Shown one piece after another: positions 27,083 through 37,716 of a stretch of 64,000 nt of DNA (positions are counted from its first letter, which is position 1; each line of letters starts with the position of its first letter). The position numbers were made by a program, and so were the translations under genes. Source of the stretch: Gordonia paraffinivorans NBRC 108238 (GTDB taxonomy: Bacteria > Actinomycetota > Actinomycetes > Mycobacteriales > Mycobacteriaceae). The stretch is taken from positions 62,001-126,000 of the forward strand of contig NZ_BAOQ01000013.1 in NCBI RefSeq assembly GCF_000344155.1. Direction: 5' to 3'. The notes under the pieces are model-generated. The model searched no databases. It was not told where the DNA came from and saw only the letters and a program-made list of their open reading frames with translations.

Positions 27083-27146
27083 ATGTTCTCTGTGCGCCGG
27101 GGGCCATCCGCGTGCCCCGCACCGCCGCGTCGTGCCGAAACGAAAA

Positions 27147-27176
27147 CTCCCTCCCCTGCGCCGCAGGAGGAGGGAG
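27147..27176 (-). terminator. terminator of the downstream tRNA-Glu copy
   Basis: On the minus strand a CTCCCTCCTCCTGC arm pairs with GCAGGGGAGGGAG and is followed by TTTTC. It begins 8 bp beyond the 3' end of the tRNA. Confidence 0.8.
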
Positions 27177-27184
27177 TCGATCTG

Positions 27185-27257
27185 TAGCCCCGACGGGATT
27201 CGAACCCGCGCTACCGCCTTGAGAGGGCGGCGTCCTAGGCCGCTAGACGACGGGGCC
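27185..27257 (-). tRNA. tRNA-Glu (anticodon CTC), second copy
   Basis: 73 nt. Acceptor GGCCCCG pairs with CGGGGCT (one G-U at the end), discriminator A; the anticodon stem CCGCC/GGCGG holds the loop CTCTCAA, reading GAG. T-arm GGGTTCGAATCCC. CCA is not encoded. It is identical to the copy at 27364-27436. Confidence 0.97.
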
Positions 27258-27325
27258 AGGGAACTTCCGGTGCGACCGAATCCTGGGACGGACCCGATCA
27301 CGAGAGATCACTTCGCAGTGAAAAA

Positions 27326-27357
27326 CTCCCTACCCCTGCTCGAGCAGGAGAAGGGAG
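27326..27357 (-). terminator. terminator of the upstream tRNA-Glu copy
   Basis: Minus-strand arms CTCCCTTCTCCTGC and GCAGGGGTAGGGAG around a TCGA loop are followed by TTTTTC. It is clearly related to the terminator at 27147-27176, as expected of a duplicated tRNA-plus-terminator unit. Confidence 0.82.
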
Positions 27358-27363
27358 CCTCTG

Positions 27364-27436
27364 TAGCCCCGACGGGATTCGAACCCGCGCTACCGCCTTG
27401 AGAGGGCGGCGTCCTAGGCCGCTAGACGACGGGGCC
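27364..27436 (-). tRNA. tRNA-Glu (anticodon CTC), first copy
   Basis: Same 73-nt sequence as the copy at 27185-27257, offset by 179 bp. Both are preceded by a GGAAGTTCC-like stretch (minus strand) and followed by a homologous terminator. They lie downstream of gltX, which charges them. Confidence 0.97.
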
Positions 27437-27485
27437 AAGGAACTTCCAGCGGTCGAATCCGAGAGACTCGACCTTCTTCAGTTCG

Positions 27486-27557
27486 CTGGGGTACCAGGAC
27501 TCGAACCTAGAATGGCTGAACCAGAATCAGCTGTGTTGCCAATTACACCATACCCCA
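27486..27557 (-). tRNA. tRNA-Gln (anticodon CTG)
   Basis: 72 nt. Acceptor TGGGGTA/TACCCCA, discriminator G; the anticodon stem GCTGA/TCAGC holds the loop TTCTGGT, reading CAG. T-arm CTAGGTTCGAGTCCTGG. In organisms using GatCAB this tRNA is first charged with Glu by GltX and then amidated; all three gat genes are in this window. Confidence 0.96.
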
Positions 27558-27643
27558 TGGACTTGCTTCTCCCTGCCGGGAAAAGCGCCGAGAAAGACTT
27601 TAGCAAAGGGTTCCCGGAAGTCCACAAACATGCAGCTCAGAGG

Positions 27644-29119
27644 CTATTTTTCGGCGATCTCGCGGGCTGCGCGCAGGCGTGCGAGGCTCTTGTCGCGCCC
27701 CAAGATCTCCATCGACTCGAACAGCGGCGGGCTCACCTGCGAACCGGTGACCGCCACCCGCACCGGACCGAACGCCTTGCGCGGTTTGAGGCCCAGATCG
27801 TCCACCAGCGCCTCGGTCAGGGCGTCCTGCAGTTCGGTGGTCGCCCACGAGCCCAGCGGCTCCACGGCGGCGATGGCGGCATCGAGAACCGCCACCGAGT
27901 CCGCGCCGAGATTCTTGCTCGCGGCCTTCTCGTCGATGGTGAACTCGTCATCGGAGACGTAGACGAACTTGATGAGGTCCCAGGCGTCACCGAGGACGGT
28001 GATCCGCGTCTGCACGAGTTCGGCGAGCGCGGCGAACGTCGCGTCGTCGACCGGCTCGGCGAGGTGCCCGTGCCCGATCAGGAAGGCCTTCAGCCGGGCG
28101 GTGAAGTCACCGGGCGCCAGCCGGCGGATGTGCTCGGCGTTGATCGCGTCGGCCTTCTTCTGATCGAAGCGTGCGGGGTTCGAATTCACCTGTCGCACAT
28201 CGAAAGCCGCGATCATCTCGTCGAGGGTGAAGACGTCGGTGTCCTTCGAGTAGCCCCAGCCGAGGAGCGCCAGGTAGTTCAGCAGGCCCTCGGGGATGAA
28301 GCCGCGGTCGCGATGATGGAAGAGGTTCGACTGCGGATCGCGCTTGGAGAGCTTCTTATTGCCCTCCCCCATCACGAACGGCAGATGACCGAACTCGGGG
28401 ACGCGGTCGGCCACGCCGATGCGGATGAGCGCCTCGTAGAGCGCGATCTGGCGCGGCGTCGAGGAGAGGAGATCCTCACCACGCAGCACGTGGGTGATCT
28501 TCATCATGGCGTCGTCGACCGGGTTCACCAAGGTGTAGAGCGGGTCGCCCGAGGCACGCGTGAGCGCGAAGTCGGGAACAGTGCCGGCCTTGATGGTCGT
28601 CTCGCCGCGGACGAGGTCGTTCCAGGTGATGTCGTGATCCGGCATCCGCAGGCGCACAACCGGTTTGCGCCCGTCGGCACGGTAGGCGGCCTTCTGCTCC
28701 TCGGTGAGGTCGCGATCGAAGTTGTCGTAACCGAGCTTGGGATCGCGACCGGCCGCCTTGTGCCGGGCCTCGACCTCCTCGGGCGTGGAGAACGCCTCAT
28801 ACGCCTCCCCCGCGTCGAGCAGCTTCTGCACGACGTCGGTGTGGATCTCGCGACGCTCGGACTGCCGGTACGGGCCGTAGGGGCCGCCCACCTCGGGGCC
28901 CTCGTCCCAGTCGAGTCCCAGCCAGCGCAGGGATTCGAGGATCGCCTGGTAGCTCTCCTCGCTGTCACGCTGGGCGTCGGTGTCCTCGATGCGGAAGACG
29001 AACGTGCCGCCGTCGTGACGGGCCTGGGCGAAGTTGAACAGCGCGGTCCGAACCATTCCCACGTGGGGTGTACCGGTCGGGGACGGACAGAAACGGACAC
29101 GCACATCACTACTGGTCAT
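27644..29119 (-). CDS. gltX: glutamyl-tRNA synthetase
   Basis: A class I aminoacyl-tRNA synthetase of 491 residues. The HIGH-type motif is PTGTPHVGM (residues 15-21 region) and the KMSKS-type motif is [27 protein letters not shown] is the Glu signature. In this lineage it probably also mischarges tRNA-Gln as the substrate for GatCAB. ATG 29119 is preceded at 7 bases by TACGCT, suggesting leaderless transcription; the open frame to 29878 is the antisense of the hydrolase gene. Confidence 0.97.
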   Translation of the reverse strand: MTSSDVRVRFCPSPTGTPHVGMVRTALFNFAQARHDGGTFVFRIEDTDAQRDSEESYQAILESLRWLGLDWDEGPEVGGPYGPYRQSERREIHTDVVQKLLDAGEAYEAFSTPEEVEARHKAAGRDPKLGYDNFDRDLTEEQKAAYRADGRKPVVRLRMPDHDITWNDLVRGETTIKAGTVPDFALTRASGDPLYTLVNPVDDAMMKITHVLRGEDLLSSTPRQIALYEALIRIGVADRVPEFGHLPFVMGEGNKKLSKRDPQSNLFHHRDRGFIPEGLLNYLALLGWGYSKDTDVFTLDEMIAAFDVRQVNSNPARFDQKKADAINAEHIRRLAPGDFTARLKAFLIGHGHLAEPVDDATFAALAELVQTRITVLGDAWDLIKFVYVSDDEFTIDEKAASKNLGADSVAVLDAAIAAVEPLGSWATTELQDALTEALVDDLGLKPRKAFGPVRVAVTGSQVSPPLFESMEILGRDKSLARLRAAREIAEK

Positions 29120-29126
29120 GACCCTC

Positions 29127-29132
29127 AGCGTA
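29127..29132 (-). promoter_or_regulatory. -10 box TACGCT for gltX
   Basis: Minus-strand TACGCT, then seven bases, then ATG 29119. Confidence 0.5.
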
Positions 29133-29163
29133 TCGAAACCGCTTTCGGGCCGGACCAGCGCGT

Positions 29164-29988
29164 TCAGGCCCGGTGGCGTCCGCAGAACTCGACGAGAACC
29201 CGGTTCACCTCGTCGGGACGCTCGAGATATCCGAAATGCCCGGCGCGTTCGATCTGCACGTACTCGGCGCCCGGGATCACGTCGGCGACCTCGCGCGCCA
29301 GCTTCGGCGGCAGGGTGCGGTCGTCGGCGAACCCGACGACCAGCGTCGGGCGCGTGATTCCCTTGTAGGCCGCGAGGCGGTCGAGCTCGTTGTTGTGCAG
29401 CTCGAGCTGCGCCCGCACCCCGGGGGTCACCGTCTGCGGCGAGAAGCTGATGATGTCGAGCCAGTCGCGCGCGGCGCGGTCGTCGTCCAGCGTGTGCGGC
29501 GACAGGTTGAGATGAGCGGTGATCGCGGCCTCGTACTCGCGCGGCAGCTTGATGTTGTTGTCGTAGAGTGCGCGCTCGCCGGCCGAGATCGCCTGCTGCA
29601 GAGGCGTGCTGCGGCCGTAGGTGGCGACGAGCACGGCGGCCTTGACCACATCGGGACGCGCCAGCGCCAGTTCCTGGGTGATCCGGGCGCCCAGCGAGGT
29701 GCCGATGACGATCGCCGGGCCGCGGCCGAGATGCTCGATCAGGCCGGCGGTGTCGTTGACCATGTCGTCGAGCGTGAAGCCCTCCGGGCATTCCGACGAC
29801 GGCGCGATCCCGCGGTTGTCGAAGGTGACGACGGTGTAGCCCGCCTTCACCAGCGCGGGTTCCTGATGCGCCTTCCACACCCGCCCGGGACTGCCGGTGC
29901 CCATCACCATGACGACCAGCGGGCCGCTGCCCGAAACGCTGTAGGAGATGTCGATTCCGTTGACGCGAGCTGTGCTCGGAGCTGTCAT
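29164..29988 (-). CDS. alpha/beta hydrolase
   Basis: 274 residues of alpha/beta-hydrolase fold. Nucleophile elbow IGTSLGAR (Ser98), oxyanion region [20 protein letters not shown] after strand 4, catalytic Asp probably in [12 protein letters not shown] and His in [14 protein letters not shown]. No signal peptide. It overlaps the stop of the FAH-family gene in ATGA, so the two probably act on the same compound. Substrate not predictable. Confidence 0.88.
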   Translation of the reverse strand: MTAPSTARVNGIDISYSVSGSGPLVVMVMGTGSPGRVWKAHQEPALVKAGYTVVTFDNRGIAPSSECPEGFTLDDMVNDTAGLIEHLGRGPAIVIGTSLGARITQELALARPDVVKAAVLVATYGRSTPLQQAISAGERALYDNNIKLPREYEAAITAHLNLSPHTLDDDRAARDWLDIISFSPQTVTPGVRAQLELHNNELDRLAAYKGITRPTLVVGFADDRTLPPKLAREVADVIPGAEYVQIERAGHFGYLERPDEVNRVLVEFCGRHRA

Positions 29989-30758
29989 TGCTTGTCCACC
30001 ACCGGGTTGGAGAGCGTGCCGATACCTTCGACGGTCACCGAAACGCGTTGCCCGGCAACCATGGGTCCCACGCCTTCGGGGGTACCCGTGAGGATGACGT
30101 CACCGGGGAGGAGCGTCATCACCCGAGAGATCCACTCCACGATCTCACCGACGTCGTGGAGCATCAACGACGTTCGCGTGCGCTGCTTCACCTCGCCGTC
30201 GAGTTCGGTGACCAGTTCGACGTCGGAGGGATCGAGGGTCGTCTCGATCCACGGGCCGAGCGGGCAGAAGGTGTCATAGCCCTTGGCGCGCGTCCACTGG
30301 CCGTCGATCTTCTGCTGGTCGCGCGCGGTCACGTCGTTGGCGACGGTGTAGCCGAGGATGACATCCTTGGCCTGCGCGGCCTTGACGTCCTTACAGGGGC
30401 GGCCGATGACCACCGCGAGCTCGCCCTCGTAGTCGACGCGCTCCGACGACGGCGGCCGGACGATCGGGACCTCGGGGCCGATGATCGAGGTGTTCGGCTT
30501 GATGAAGATCACCGGATCCTCCGGCGCCTCCCCGCCCATCTCCGCCGCGTGGGCCGCGTAGTTCTTGCCGACGCAGATCACCTTGCTGGCGAGGATCGGG
30601 GCCAGCACGCGGACGTCGGCCAGCTTCCAGGAGCGACCGGTGAACGTCGGGGTGCCGAAGGGATGTTCGGCGATCTCCTTCACGACGGCGTCGGAGCCCT
30701 CGCCCTCGACCGACACGAATGCCACCCCGTCGGGACTCGCAATTCGACCTAAACGCAT
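29985..30758 (-). CDS. fumarylacetoacetate hydrolase family protein
   Basis: 257 residues. The FAH metal-binding acids are in [11 protein letters not shown] and [12 protein letters not shown], followed by [14 protein letters not shown] and [18 protein letters not shown]. Family members hydrolyse or decarboxylate acylpyruvates and related diketo acids. A TAGGGT box lies six bases before the ATG. The gene order gltX-FAH-MFS-leuB follows mycobacteria (homologue Rv2993c as I recall), with the alpha/beta hydrolase inserted. The true substrate is unknown; acylpyruvase or oxaloacetate-type activity is possible. Confidence 0.9.
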   Translation of the reverse strand: MRLGRIASPDGVAFVSVEGEGSDAVVKEIAEHPFGTPTFTGRSWKLADVRVLAPILASKVICVGKNYAAHAAEMGGEAPEDPVIFIKPNTSIIGPEVPIVRPPSSERVDYEGELAVVIGRPCKDVKAAQAKDVILGYTVANDVTARDQQKIDGQWTRAKGYDTFCPLGPWIETTLDPSDVELVTELDGEVKQRTRTSLMLHDVGEIVEWISRVMTLLPGDVILTGTPEGVGPMVAGQRVSVTVEGIGTLSNPVVDKQ

Positions 30759-30764
30759 GGTCCG

Positions 30765-30770
30765 ACCCTA
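30765..30770 (-). promoter_or_regulatory. -10 box TAGGGT for the FAH-family gene
   Basis: Minus-strand TAGGGT, six bases, ATG 30758. On the other strand, TACAAT at 30828-30833 is a candidate -10 for the divergent MFS gene, directly followed by the short inverted repeat GAAC-N5-GTTC. Confidence 0.5.
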
Positions 30771-30900
30771 GCGCACGAGGCGATCCGGCCCACGGGGAGC
30801 CGAGTTAGCCGCGATCGCCACGGGTTCTACAATGTGAACTCAGTGTTCCATATATTGAGACGCCAGCCGCGTCCCGAAACGGTGGAGAGAGGTGAGTCCG

Positions 30901-32145
30901 ATGGATGACGCCGTTGTCATCTCCGACACCAGACGGTGGGTCATCCTCGGGTGCTCGCTGCTCGCCGCGCTCACGACCACCTGTGTCGTCAGCGGCGTCG
31001 CCTACCTCATCCCCTCGCTGCACACCGACGCCGGACTCTCACTGCCGCAGGCGTCGTCGCTGGCCGCGGTGCCCACGATCGGCCTGATGATCGCGACCAT
31101 CCCGTGGGGAATCCTGTTGGACCGCTTCGGGGAACGGCTGGTCCTGATGGTCTCGCTGTCGATCTCGCTCGCGGGCGCGGCCGCAGCCGCGGTCGCCGCC
31201 CACTCCGACTCCTCCTACCTGGTGGTCGGCGCCGCGTTGTTCGTGGGCGGGCTCGGTTCCGGCGCCGCCAACGGGGCCAGCGGGCGAATCGTGGTGGGAT
31301 GGTTCCCCGCTCACCGGCGCGGGACGGCGATGGGCATTCGCCAGATGGCCCAGCCGCTGGGGATCGGCGTGTGCGCCTTGACCATGCCTGCGATCGCGGC
31401 CGACCACGGACCCGCTGCCGCCCTCGCCATCCCGGCGATCGTGACCGCCGCCGGCCTGCTGGCGGTGACCGTCGGGATCACCGACCCACCCCGCCGGACG
31501 GTGCCGCAGGAAGCCGGTTCCACTCCGATGCACGCGCCGAACCCCTACCGGGGCAACTCCTTTCTGGCCCGCGTCCACGGCGTCAGCATGCTCCTGGTGA
31601 TCCCGCAGTCGATGCTGTGGACGTTCGCGCCGACCTGGCTGATCGTGGCGCACCACTGGTCCCCTCAGGGGGCGGGCGTCCTGATCACGGTCACCCAGGT
31701 CGTCGGCGCCCTCGGCCGGATCGCCGCGGGCCGGTGGTCGGACGCATGGCTGTCGCGCATGCGCCCGATCCGCGTGATCGCGGTCGCGGGCGTCGCCTCC
31801 ATGTGCGCGCTGGCCGTGGCCGACTGGTTCGACAGTCCGGTCGCGCCCGCCCTGATGGCGGTGGCGAGCGTGATCTCGGTGGCCGACAACGGATTGGCGT
31901 TCACCGCGATCGCCGAGTTCGCCGGGCCGGCCTGGAGCGGGCGTGGGCTTGCGGTGCAGAACACCGGGCAGTACCTGGTGACCGCCGCGACCACGCCGGT
32001 ACTCGGAGGACTGATCGCCGCGGTCGGGTTCCCGGCGGCCTTCGCGCTGACGGCGTTGGCACCGCTGGTCGCCGCTCCCCTGGTCCCCGAGGAGGCGCCG
32101 TCACGCGTCGAATCACCCGGCGTCCCTTCACCAGACGACGTCTGA
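30901..32145 (+). CDS. MFS transporter
   Basis: 414 residues with about 12 hydrophobic segments. The motif between helices 2 and 3 (GILLDRFGERLVLM) is the MFS signature. The N-terminal half is LGCSLLAALTTTCVVSGVAYLIPSL-like and the C-terminus is hydrophilic and acidic. ATG 30901 sits 9 bases after GAGAGG; GTG 30892 is possible. Homologous in position to a mycobacterial MFS gene (Rv2994 as I recall). Substrate unknown. A perfect terminator follows. Confidence 0.88.
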   Translation: MDDAVVISDTRRWVILGCSLLAALTTTCVVSGVAYLIPSLHTDAGLSLPQASSLAAVPTIGLMIATIPWGILLDRFGERLVLMVSLSISLAGAAAAAVAAHSDSSYLVVGAALFVGGLGSGAANGASGRIVVGWFPAHRRGTAMGIRQMAQPLGIGVCALTMPAIAADHGPAAALAIPAIVTAAGLLAVTVGITDPPRRTVPQEAGSTPMHAPNPYRGNSFLARVHGVSMLLVIPQSMLWTFAPTWLIVAHHWSPQGAGVLITVTQVVGALGRIAAGRWSDAWLSRMRPIRVIAVAGVASMCALAVADWFDSPVAPALMAVASVISVADNGLAFTAIAEFAGPAWSGRGLAVQNTGQYLVTAATTPVLGGLIAAVGFPAAFALTALAPLVAAPLVPEEAPSRVESPGVPSPDDV

Positions 32146-32154
32146 GGCGCTCGA

Positions 32155-32200
32155 ACCGACGAACCCCACAGACCGGGTCCGGCCTGTGGGGTTCGTCGGT
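32155..32200. terminator. perfect 17-bp bidirectional terminator
   Basis: The 17-base arms at 32155-32171 and 32184-32200 are perfect complements around a 12-nt loop, between the convergent MFS and leuB genes. Confidence 0.88.
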
Positions 32201-32220
32201 GTTCGCGGTCTGAGGGCGAC

Positions 32221-33231
32221 TCAGCCGAGGCGTTCGCGAATGCGCGCGCCGACCTCGGTGGTCTTCACCGGACCGGTGCGCTCGGCGAGATCGTCGGCGA
32301 CAGCCTTCTCGATGCGCGCCGCGGCGTCGCTCTCGCCGAGGTGCTCGAGAAGCAGTGCCGCCGACAGGATCGCCGCCGTCGGGTCGGCCTTGTTCTGGCC
32401 GGCGATGTCGGGCGCGGAGCCGTGGACCGGCTCGAACATCGACGGGTTCGTCCCGGTGGCGTCGATGTTGCCCGACGCCGCGAGTCCGATGCCGCCGCTG
32501 ACCGCCGCCGCGATGTCGGTGATGATGTCGCCGAACAGGTTGTCGGTGACGATCACGTCGAAGCGACCGGGGTCGGTGACCAGGTAGATGGTCGCCGCGT
32601 CCACGTGGCAGTAGTCGGTGGTGACGTCGGGGAACTCCTTGCCGACCTCCTCGACGGTCCGGCTCCACAGCGACCCGGCGAAGCCGAGCACATTGGTCTT
32701 GTGGACCAGGGTCAGCTTCTTGCGACGCTTCTGCGCGCGCTCGAAGGCGTTGCGCACCACGCGCTCCACCCCGAAGCGGGTGTTGACGCTGACCTCGGTG
32801 GCGACCTCGTGCGGGGTGCCGACGCGGATCGACCCGCCGTTACCGGTGTAGGGCCCCTCGGTGCCCTCACGGACGACGACGAAGTCGATCTCCGGATCAC
32901 CGGCGAGCGGCGAGGCCACACCTGGGAACCGGCGCGACGGGCGCAGGTTCACGTGGTGGTCGAGGGCGAACCGCATCGTGAGCAGCAGACCGCGCTCGAG
33001 GATGCCCGGCGGCACCGACGGATCGCCGATGGCGCCGAGCAGGATCGCATCGTGCTCGCGGAGCGAATCGAGGTCGCCCTCGGTGAGCAACTCGCCGTTG
33101 CGGTGGTACCGGCGCGCGCCGAGGTCGAATTCGGTGGTGGTCAGCGACGGGACCACGGTCTCGAGGACGCCGAGCGCCTCCCCGATGACCTCGGGACCGA
33201 TGCCGTCGCCGGCGATGACTGCGAGTTTCAC
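32221..33231 (-). CDS. leuB: 3-isopropylmalate dehydrogenase
   Basis: LeuB oxidatively decarboxylates 3-isopropylmalate in leucine synthesis. The 336-residue product has [28 protein letters not shown], and [29 protein letters not shown] sequence, the isocitrate/isopropylmalate dehydrogenase signature. The start GTG 33231 overlaps the serA stop (GTGA), so leuB is translationally coupled to serA. Confidence 0.97.
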   Translation of the reverse strand: MKLAVIAGDGIGPEVIGEALGVLETVVPSLTTTEFDLGARRYHRNGELLTEGDLDSLREHDAILLGAIGDPSVPPGILERGLLLTMRFALDHHVNLRPSRRFPGVASPLAGDPEIDFVVVREGTEGPYTGNGGSIRVGTPHEVATEVSVNTRFGVERVVRNAFERAQKRRKKLTLVHKTNVLGFAGSLWSRTVEEVGKEFPDVTTDYCHVDAATIYLVTDPGRFDVIVTDNLFGDIITDIAAAVSGGIGLAASGNIDATGTNPSMFEPVHGSAPDIAGQNKADPTAAILSAALLLEHLGESDAAARIEKAVADDLAERTGPVKTTEVGARIRERLG

Positions 33232-34823
33232 GACAGGTCCACCTGAACGATCAGGGTGGCGCCCACCGCCTGCGAGATGGTCTCGACGACATCGTCGGTC
33301 AGCGCGCTGCTGATGCGCAGCATCATGGTCGCGCCGTCGCCCTCCGCATCCTGCGAGAGGCCGGCGGCGAGGATGTCCACGCCGGCATCGCCCAGGATGG
33401 TGCCGATCTTGCCGAGCGAGCCCGGGCGGTCGGCGTAGCTGACGATGAGGTTGTGACCCTCGGCGCGCAGGTCGAAGTTGCGGCCGTTGATGTTCACGAT
33501 CTTCTCGACCAGGCGCGGCTCGGTCAGGGTGCCGGAGACGTTGTGGACGGACCCGTCGGCGAAGACGGCCTTCACGTCGACGACGCTGCGGTGGTTCGGG
33601 CTCTCCGGTGCGGTGGTGACCTCGCTGGTCACACCGCGGCTCTCGGCGACGGCCGGAGCGTTGACGAAGGTGACCGGCTCGTCGAGCACCGCGGAGAACA
33701 GACCGCGCAGTGCCGAGAGGCCGAGCACCTCGACGTTCTTGGCCGCCAGCTCGCCACGGACGTCGACGACGATCGAGGTCGGCGGCTCCTTGCTGATGGC
33801 GCCGACGAGGACGCCTGCCTTGCGGGCGACCTCGAGCCACGGGGCGACCTCTTCGTCGACCGCGCCGCCGGTGATGTTGACGGCGTCGGGCACGAAGTGG
33901 CCGGCCAGCGCCAGGCGCACGCTCTTGGCGACGTCGGTGCCAGCGCGGTCCTGGGCCTCGGCGGTGGAGGCGCCCAGGTGCGGCGTGACGACGACCTCGG
34001 GCAGCTCGAACAGCGGCGAGTCGGTGCAGGGCTCGGTGGAGAAGACGTCGAGACCCGCGGCGCGGACCTGACCCGACTTGATGGCGTCGGCGAGCGCCTG
34101 CTCGACGACCAGGCCGCCGCGGGCGGCGTTGACGATGACGACGCCCTTCTTGGTGCGGGCGAGCTGCTCGGCACCGATCAGGCCCTCGGTCTCCGGGGTC
34201 TTCGGCAGGTGGATGGTGATGAAGTCAGCGCGCTCGAGGAGCTCGTCCAGGCTCACCAGCTCGATGCCGAGCTGCGCGGCGCGGGCCGGCGACACGTAGG
34301 GGTCGTAGGCGATGATGTGGGTCTCGAACGCGGCCAGGCGGGCGGCGACCAGCTGACCGATGCGGCCGAGGCCCACGACGCCCACGGTCTTGTCGAAGAT
34401 CTCGACGCCGTTGAACGACGAGCGCTTCCAGGTGTGCTCACGCAGGGTGGCGTCGGCGGCCGGGATCTGGCGCGCAGTCGCCATCAGCAGGGCGATCGCG
34501 TGCTCGGCCGCGGAGTGGATGTTGGAGGTCGGGGCGTTGACGACCATGACGCCGCGCTCGGTGGCGGCCGGGACGTCGACGTTGTCGAGTCCGACTCCGG
34601 CGCGGGCGATGATCTTCAGCTTCTTGCCGGCGTCGAGAACCTCGGCGTCGACGGTCGTCGCGGAACGCACGAGGAGCGCGTCGGCGTCGACGACGGCCTC
34701 GAGCAGCTTGGGGCGGTCCGGGCCGTCGACCCACCGCACCTCCACGCCGTCACCGAGTGCTTCCACGGTGGACGGCGCCAGTTTGTCGGCGATGAGTACA
34801 ACCGGGCGGCCAGCAGAGCTCAC
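33228..34823 (-). CDS. serA: D-3-phosphoglycerate dehydrogenase
   Basis: SerA starts serine synthesis. The 531-residue length indicates the long form: an N-terminal catalytic domain with the Rossmann motif [13 protein letters not shown] and catalytic Arg/Glu/His region, then an intervening domain (about 320-450) and a C-terminal ACT domain ([22 protein letters not shown]) that binds serine for feedback control in mycobacterial SerA. GTG 34823 has GGAGA seven bases upstream. leuB follows in overlap. Confidence 0.97.
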   Translation of the reverse strand: MSSAGRPVVLIADKLAPSTVEALGDGVEVRWVDGPDRPKLLEAVVDADALLVRSATTVDAEVLDAGKKLKIIARAGVGLDNVDVPAATERGVMVVNAPTSNIHSAAEHAIALLMATARQIPAADATLREHTWKRSSFNGVEIFDKTVGVVGLGRIGQLVAARLAAFETHIIAYDPYVSPARAAQLGIELVSLDELLERADFITIHLPKTPETEGLIGAEQLARTKKGVVIVNAARGGLVVEQALADAIKSGQVRAAGLDVFSTEPCTDSPLFELPEVVVTPHLGASTAEAQDRAGTDVAKSVRLALAGHFVPDAVNITGGAVDEEVAPWLEVARKAGVLVGAISKEPPTSIVVDVRGELAAKNVEVLGLSALRGLFSAVLDEPVTFVNAPAVAESRGVTSEVTTAPESPNHRSVVDVKAVFADGSVHNVSGTLTEPRLVEKIVNINGRNFDLRAEGHNLIVSYADRPGSLGKIGTILGDAGVDILAAGLSQDAEGDGATMMLRISSALTDDVVETISQAVGATLIVQVDLS

Positions 34824-35149
34824 AGTCTTATCTCCAGAGTCGGGGCAGGTGCGATGACACCAAAGGTCAGGTCGGAGGGTCGCGGACTCTCCATGTCACA
34901 GCTTAGAGCCCCCAAATCGGCTCCGATCAGGCGGTCTACCTCAATTTTGGGGCGCTGTCCCCACGGCTGGGTAGAGTGTGATCGGCATTACGAGCCGCAA
35001 CGACGTGCATCACGGAAGTGTTGCAATGCGTGCCCGGGTCGGTTCAGCCGGAGGCAATCGCCCGGCGCGGTCGGTACGGTGTGCTTTGACCGCCTGTCCG
35101 ACGCACTCGGCAGGCGGTTCGGTTGCGAAGAATGAGAAGTGGAGAACGG
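34824..35149. other. 326-bp divergent intergenic region, serA / secreted protease
   Basis: No gene is supported here. It holds the serA promoter and ribosome site on the minus strand and, on the plus strand, a leader for the protease with a hairpin (ACCGCCTG 35089-35096 and CAGGCGGT 35111-35118). I see no recognisable riboswitch. Confidence 0.6.
35089..35118 (+). promoter_or_regulatory. hairpin in the protease leader
   Basis: The perfect 8-base arms ACCGCCTG and CAGGCGGT, with a further CCG/CGG inner pair, lie 31 bp before the protease start. No T-tract follows, so a stability or operator role is more likely than termination. Confidence 0.4.
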
Positions 35150-35815
35150 ATGACGAAGAAGCTGACAGCACTGTTGGCCATACTGGCTGCGACGGTGCTG
35201 GCCGGCTGGGGTGCAGGTGCCGCGGTCGCGGCGCCGGCGAAGATCTACCTCGGGGGCGGTTCGGGAATTCTGGTCCTCAAGGGCGGCAACTCCGCAGCGG
35301 CGTGCACCCTGACCACCATCGGCCGCTCCAAGACCGGCAAGCTGATCGGCATCACCGCGGGCCACTGCGGCAACCGGGGCCAGAAGGTCTACTCGGAGAC
35401 CTTCCAGGACCGCGGGCAGGCCGGCGTCATCACCTACTCCACTCCCGACCTCGACATGGCCATCATCGAGTTGGACGAGTCGCGCGTGGTGCCGCTGCGC
35501 ACCGTTCGCGGCGTGACCATCCGCGGCATCGACACCCGTCCGCTGGCCTTCCCCACCATCGCGTGCAAGGAGGGCCGCACCACCGGCAACACCTGTGGCA
35601 TCGCCTGGTTCTCCGACGGCGGCGTCCACCTCAGCCAGCTGTGCGTGATCGAAGGCGACTCCGGTAGCCCGGTCGTCGTCGGCGACCGCCTCGTCGGCAT
35701 GGTCAACGCCTACTACTTCGTCGGCTGCTTCGGCCCGGAGACCGGCACGAACATCAAGCCGATCCTCGACCGCGTCGCCTCGCTGCCGGCCTACGGCGGC
35801 TTCCGCGTCTACTGA
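35150..35815 (+). CDS. secreted trypsin-like serine protease (S1 family)
   Basis: 221 residues with a signal peptide (KKLTALLAILAATVLAGWGAG, cut near VAA-AP, residue 28). The catalytic triad is visible: His72 in TAGHCG, Asp102 in DLDMAIIEL, Ser171 in GDSGSPVV. Six cysteines (52, 73, 139, 149, 165 and one near 188) could form three disulfides, one bridging the His loop as in streptogrisins. ATG 35150 follows GGAGA; an upstream in-frame ATG at 35123 is not needed. It is a small secreted peptidase without a visible propeptide of streptogrisin length. Target unknown. Confidence 0.9.
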   Translation: MTKKLTALLAILAATVLAGWGAGAAVAAPAKIYLGGGSGILVLKGGNSAAACTLTTIGRSKTGKLIGITAGHCGNRGQKVYSETFQDRGQAGVITYSTPDLDMAIIELDESRVVPLRTVRGVTIRGIDTRPLAFPTIACKEGRTTGNTCGIAWFSDGGVHLSQLCVIEGDSGSPVVVGDRLVGMVNAYYFVGCFGPETGTNIKPILDRVASLPAYGGFRVY

Positions 35816-35834
35816 CCGCTGACAGGACTCCTCG

Positions 35835-35870
35835 ACGACGCCCCGGGTACACACCCGGGGCGTCGTTCTT
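35835..35870 (+). terminator. terminator after the protease gene
   Basis: The 14-base arms ACGACGCCCCGGGT and ACCCGGGGCGTCGT around ACAC are followed by TCTTTTC. Confidence 0.88.
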
Positions 35871-36051
35871 TTCGCGCCGGTCGTGGCGGACCACCGGGCG
35901 ATCCACCTCCACGACGACCGCGGTCTCGACACGACCCGCCATTTCGGCGGGCCTCTTCTGTCCGAGCATTCCGGACGTGACGACAATCGCTGCCGCCGCC
36001 AGCACAGACCACCCACCACGGACCCGGGCGCGACGCAACGGGCGAGAAAGC

Positions 36052-36087
36052 CGATCGGCCCCCGGGACGAATCCCAGGGGCCGATCG
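36052..36087 (-). terminator. terminator of the ilvBNC operon
   Basis: Minus-strand arms CGATCGGCCCC and GGGGCCGATCG (11 bp) around a 14-nt loop lie 17 bp beyond the ilvC stop, followed by GCTTTCTC. Confidence 0.78.
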
Positions 36088-36103
36088 TGAGGGTCGTTCG
36101 GAC

Positions 36104-37174
<1,071 letters not shown>

Positions 37175-37212
37175 CTAATTCTCTTGTCGCTGTTTCCAGC
37201 GGAGTCTAACGG

Positions 37213-37716
37213 TCAGCGATTGGCCGACATGCTCTTCGGTCCGCGACCCAGTGCCACGGCACCGGATTGGGCGATCTCGCGGATGCCGTACGGATCGAGC
37301 ATCCGCAGCAGGGCCTCGAGCTTCTCCGACGTACCGGTCGCCTCGATGGTGAGCGACTCCGGCGACACGTCGATGACCTTGGCGCGGAAGAGGTTCACCA
37401 CCTCGATGACCTCGGTGCGCACCGACGAGTCCGCGCGCACCTTGACCAGCATCAGCTCGCGGGACACCGAGTTGGCCGGATCCTGCTCGACGATCTTGAT
37501 CACGTTGATCAGCTTGTTCAGCTGCTTGGTGACCTGCTCGAGCGGGAAGTCCTCGACGGAGACCATGATCGTCATCCGCGAGATGCCCTTGAGCTCGGTC
37601 GGTCCGACGGCCAGCGACTCGATGTTGAAGCCGCGCCGCGAGAACAGCCCGGAGACACGGGCCAGGACGCCCGGCCGGTCCTCCACCAGGACGCTGAGGG
37701 TGTGGGTGGTGCTCAC
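37213..37716 (-). CDS. ilvN: acetolactate synthase small subunit
   Basis: 167 residues: an N-terminal ACT domain ([28 protein letters not shown]) that binds valine for feedback inhibition, and a C-terminal activating domain. The start GTG 37716 overlaps the ilvB stop in GTGA, ensuring balanced expression with the catalytic subunit. Confidence 0.97.
   Translation of the reverse strand: MSTTHTLSVLVEDRPGVLARVSGLFSRRGFNIESLAVGPTELKGISRMTIMVSVEDFPLEQVTKQLNKLINVIKIVEQDPANSVSRELMLVKVRADSSVRTEVIEVVNLFRAKVIDVSPESLTIEATGTSEKLEALLRMLDPYGIREIAQSGAVALGRGPKSMSANR

Noticed and set aside
34824..35149. Attenuator or riboswitch upstream of serA
   Set aside because: No leader peptide, T-tract terminator or recognisable aptamer on the minus strand; only a promoter and a ribosome site are supported.
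35754..36038. Leftward 94-codon frame with a signal-like N-terminus downstream of the ilvC terminator
   Set aside because: It reads through the protease terminator and into the protease gene, has no ribosome site and mixed codon use. The hydrophobic start could be chance, so I did not call it.
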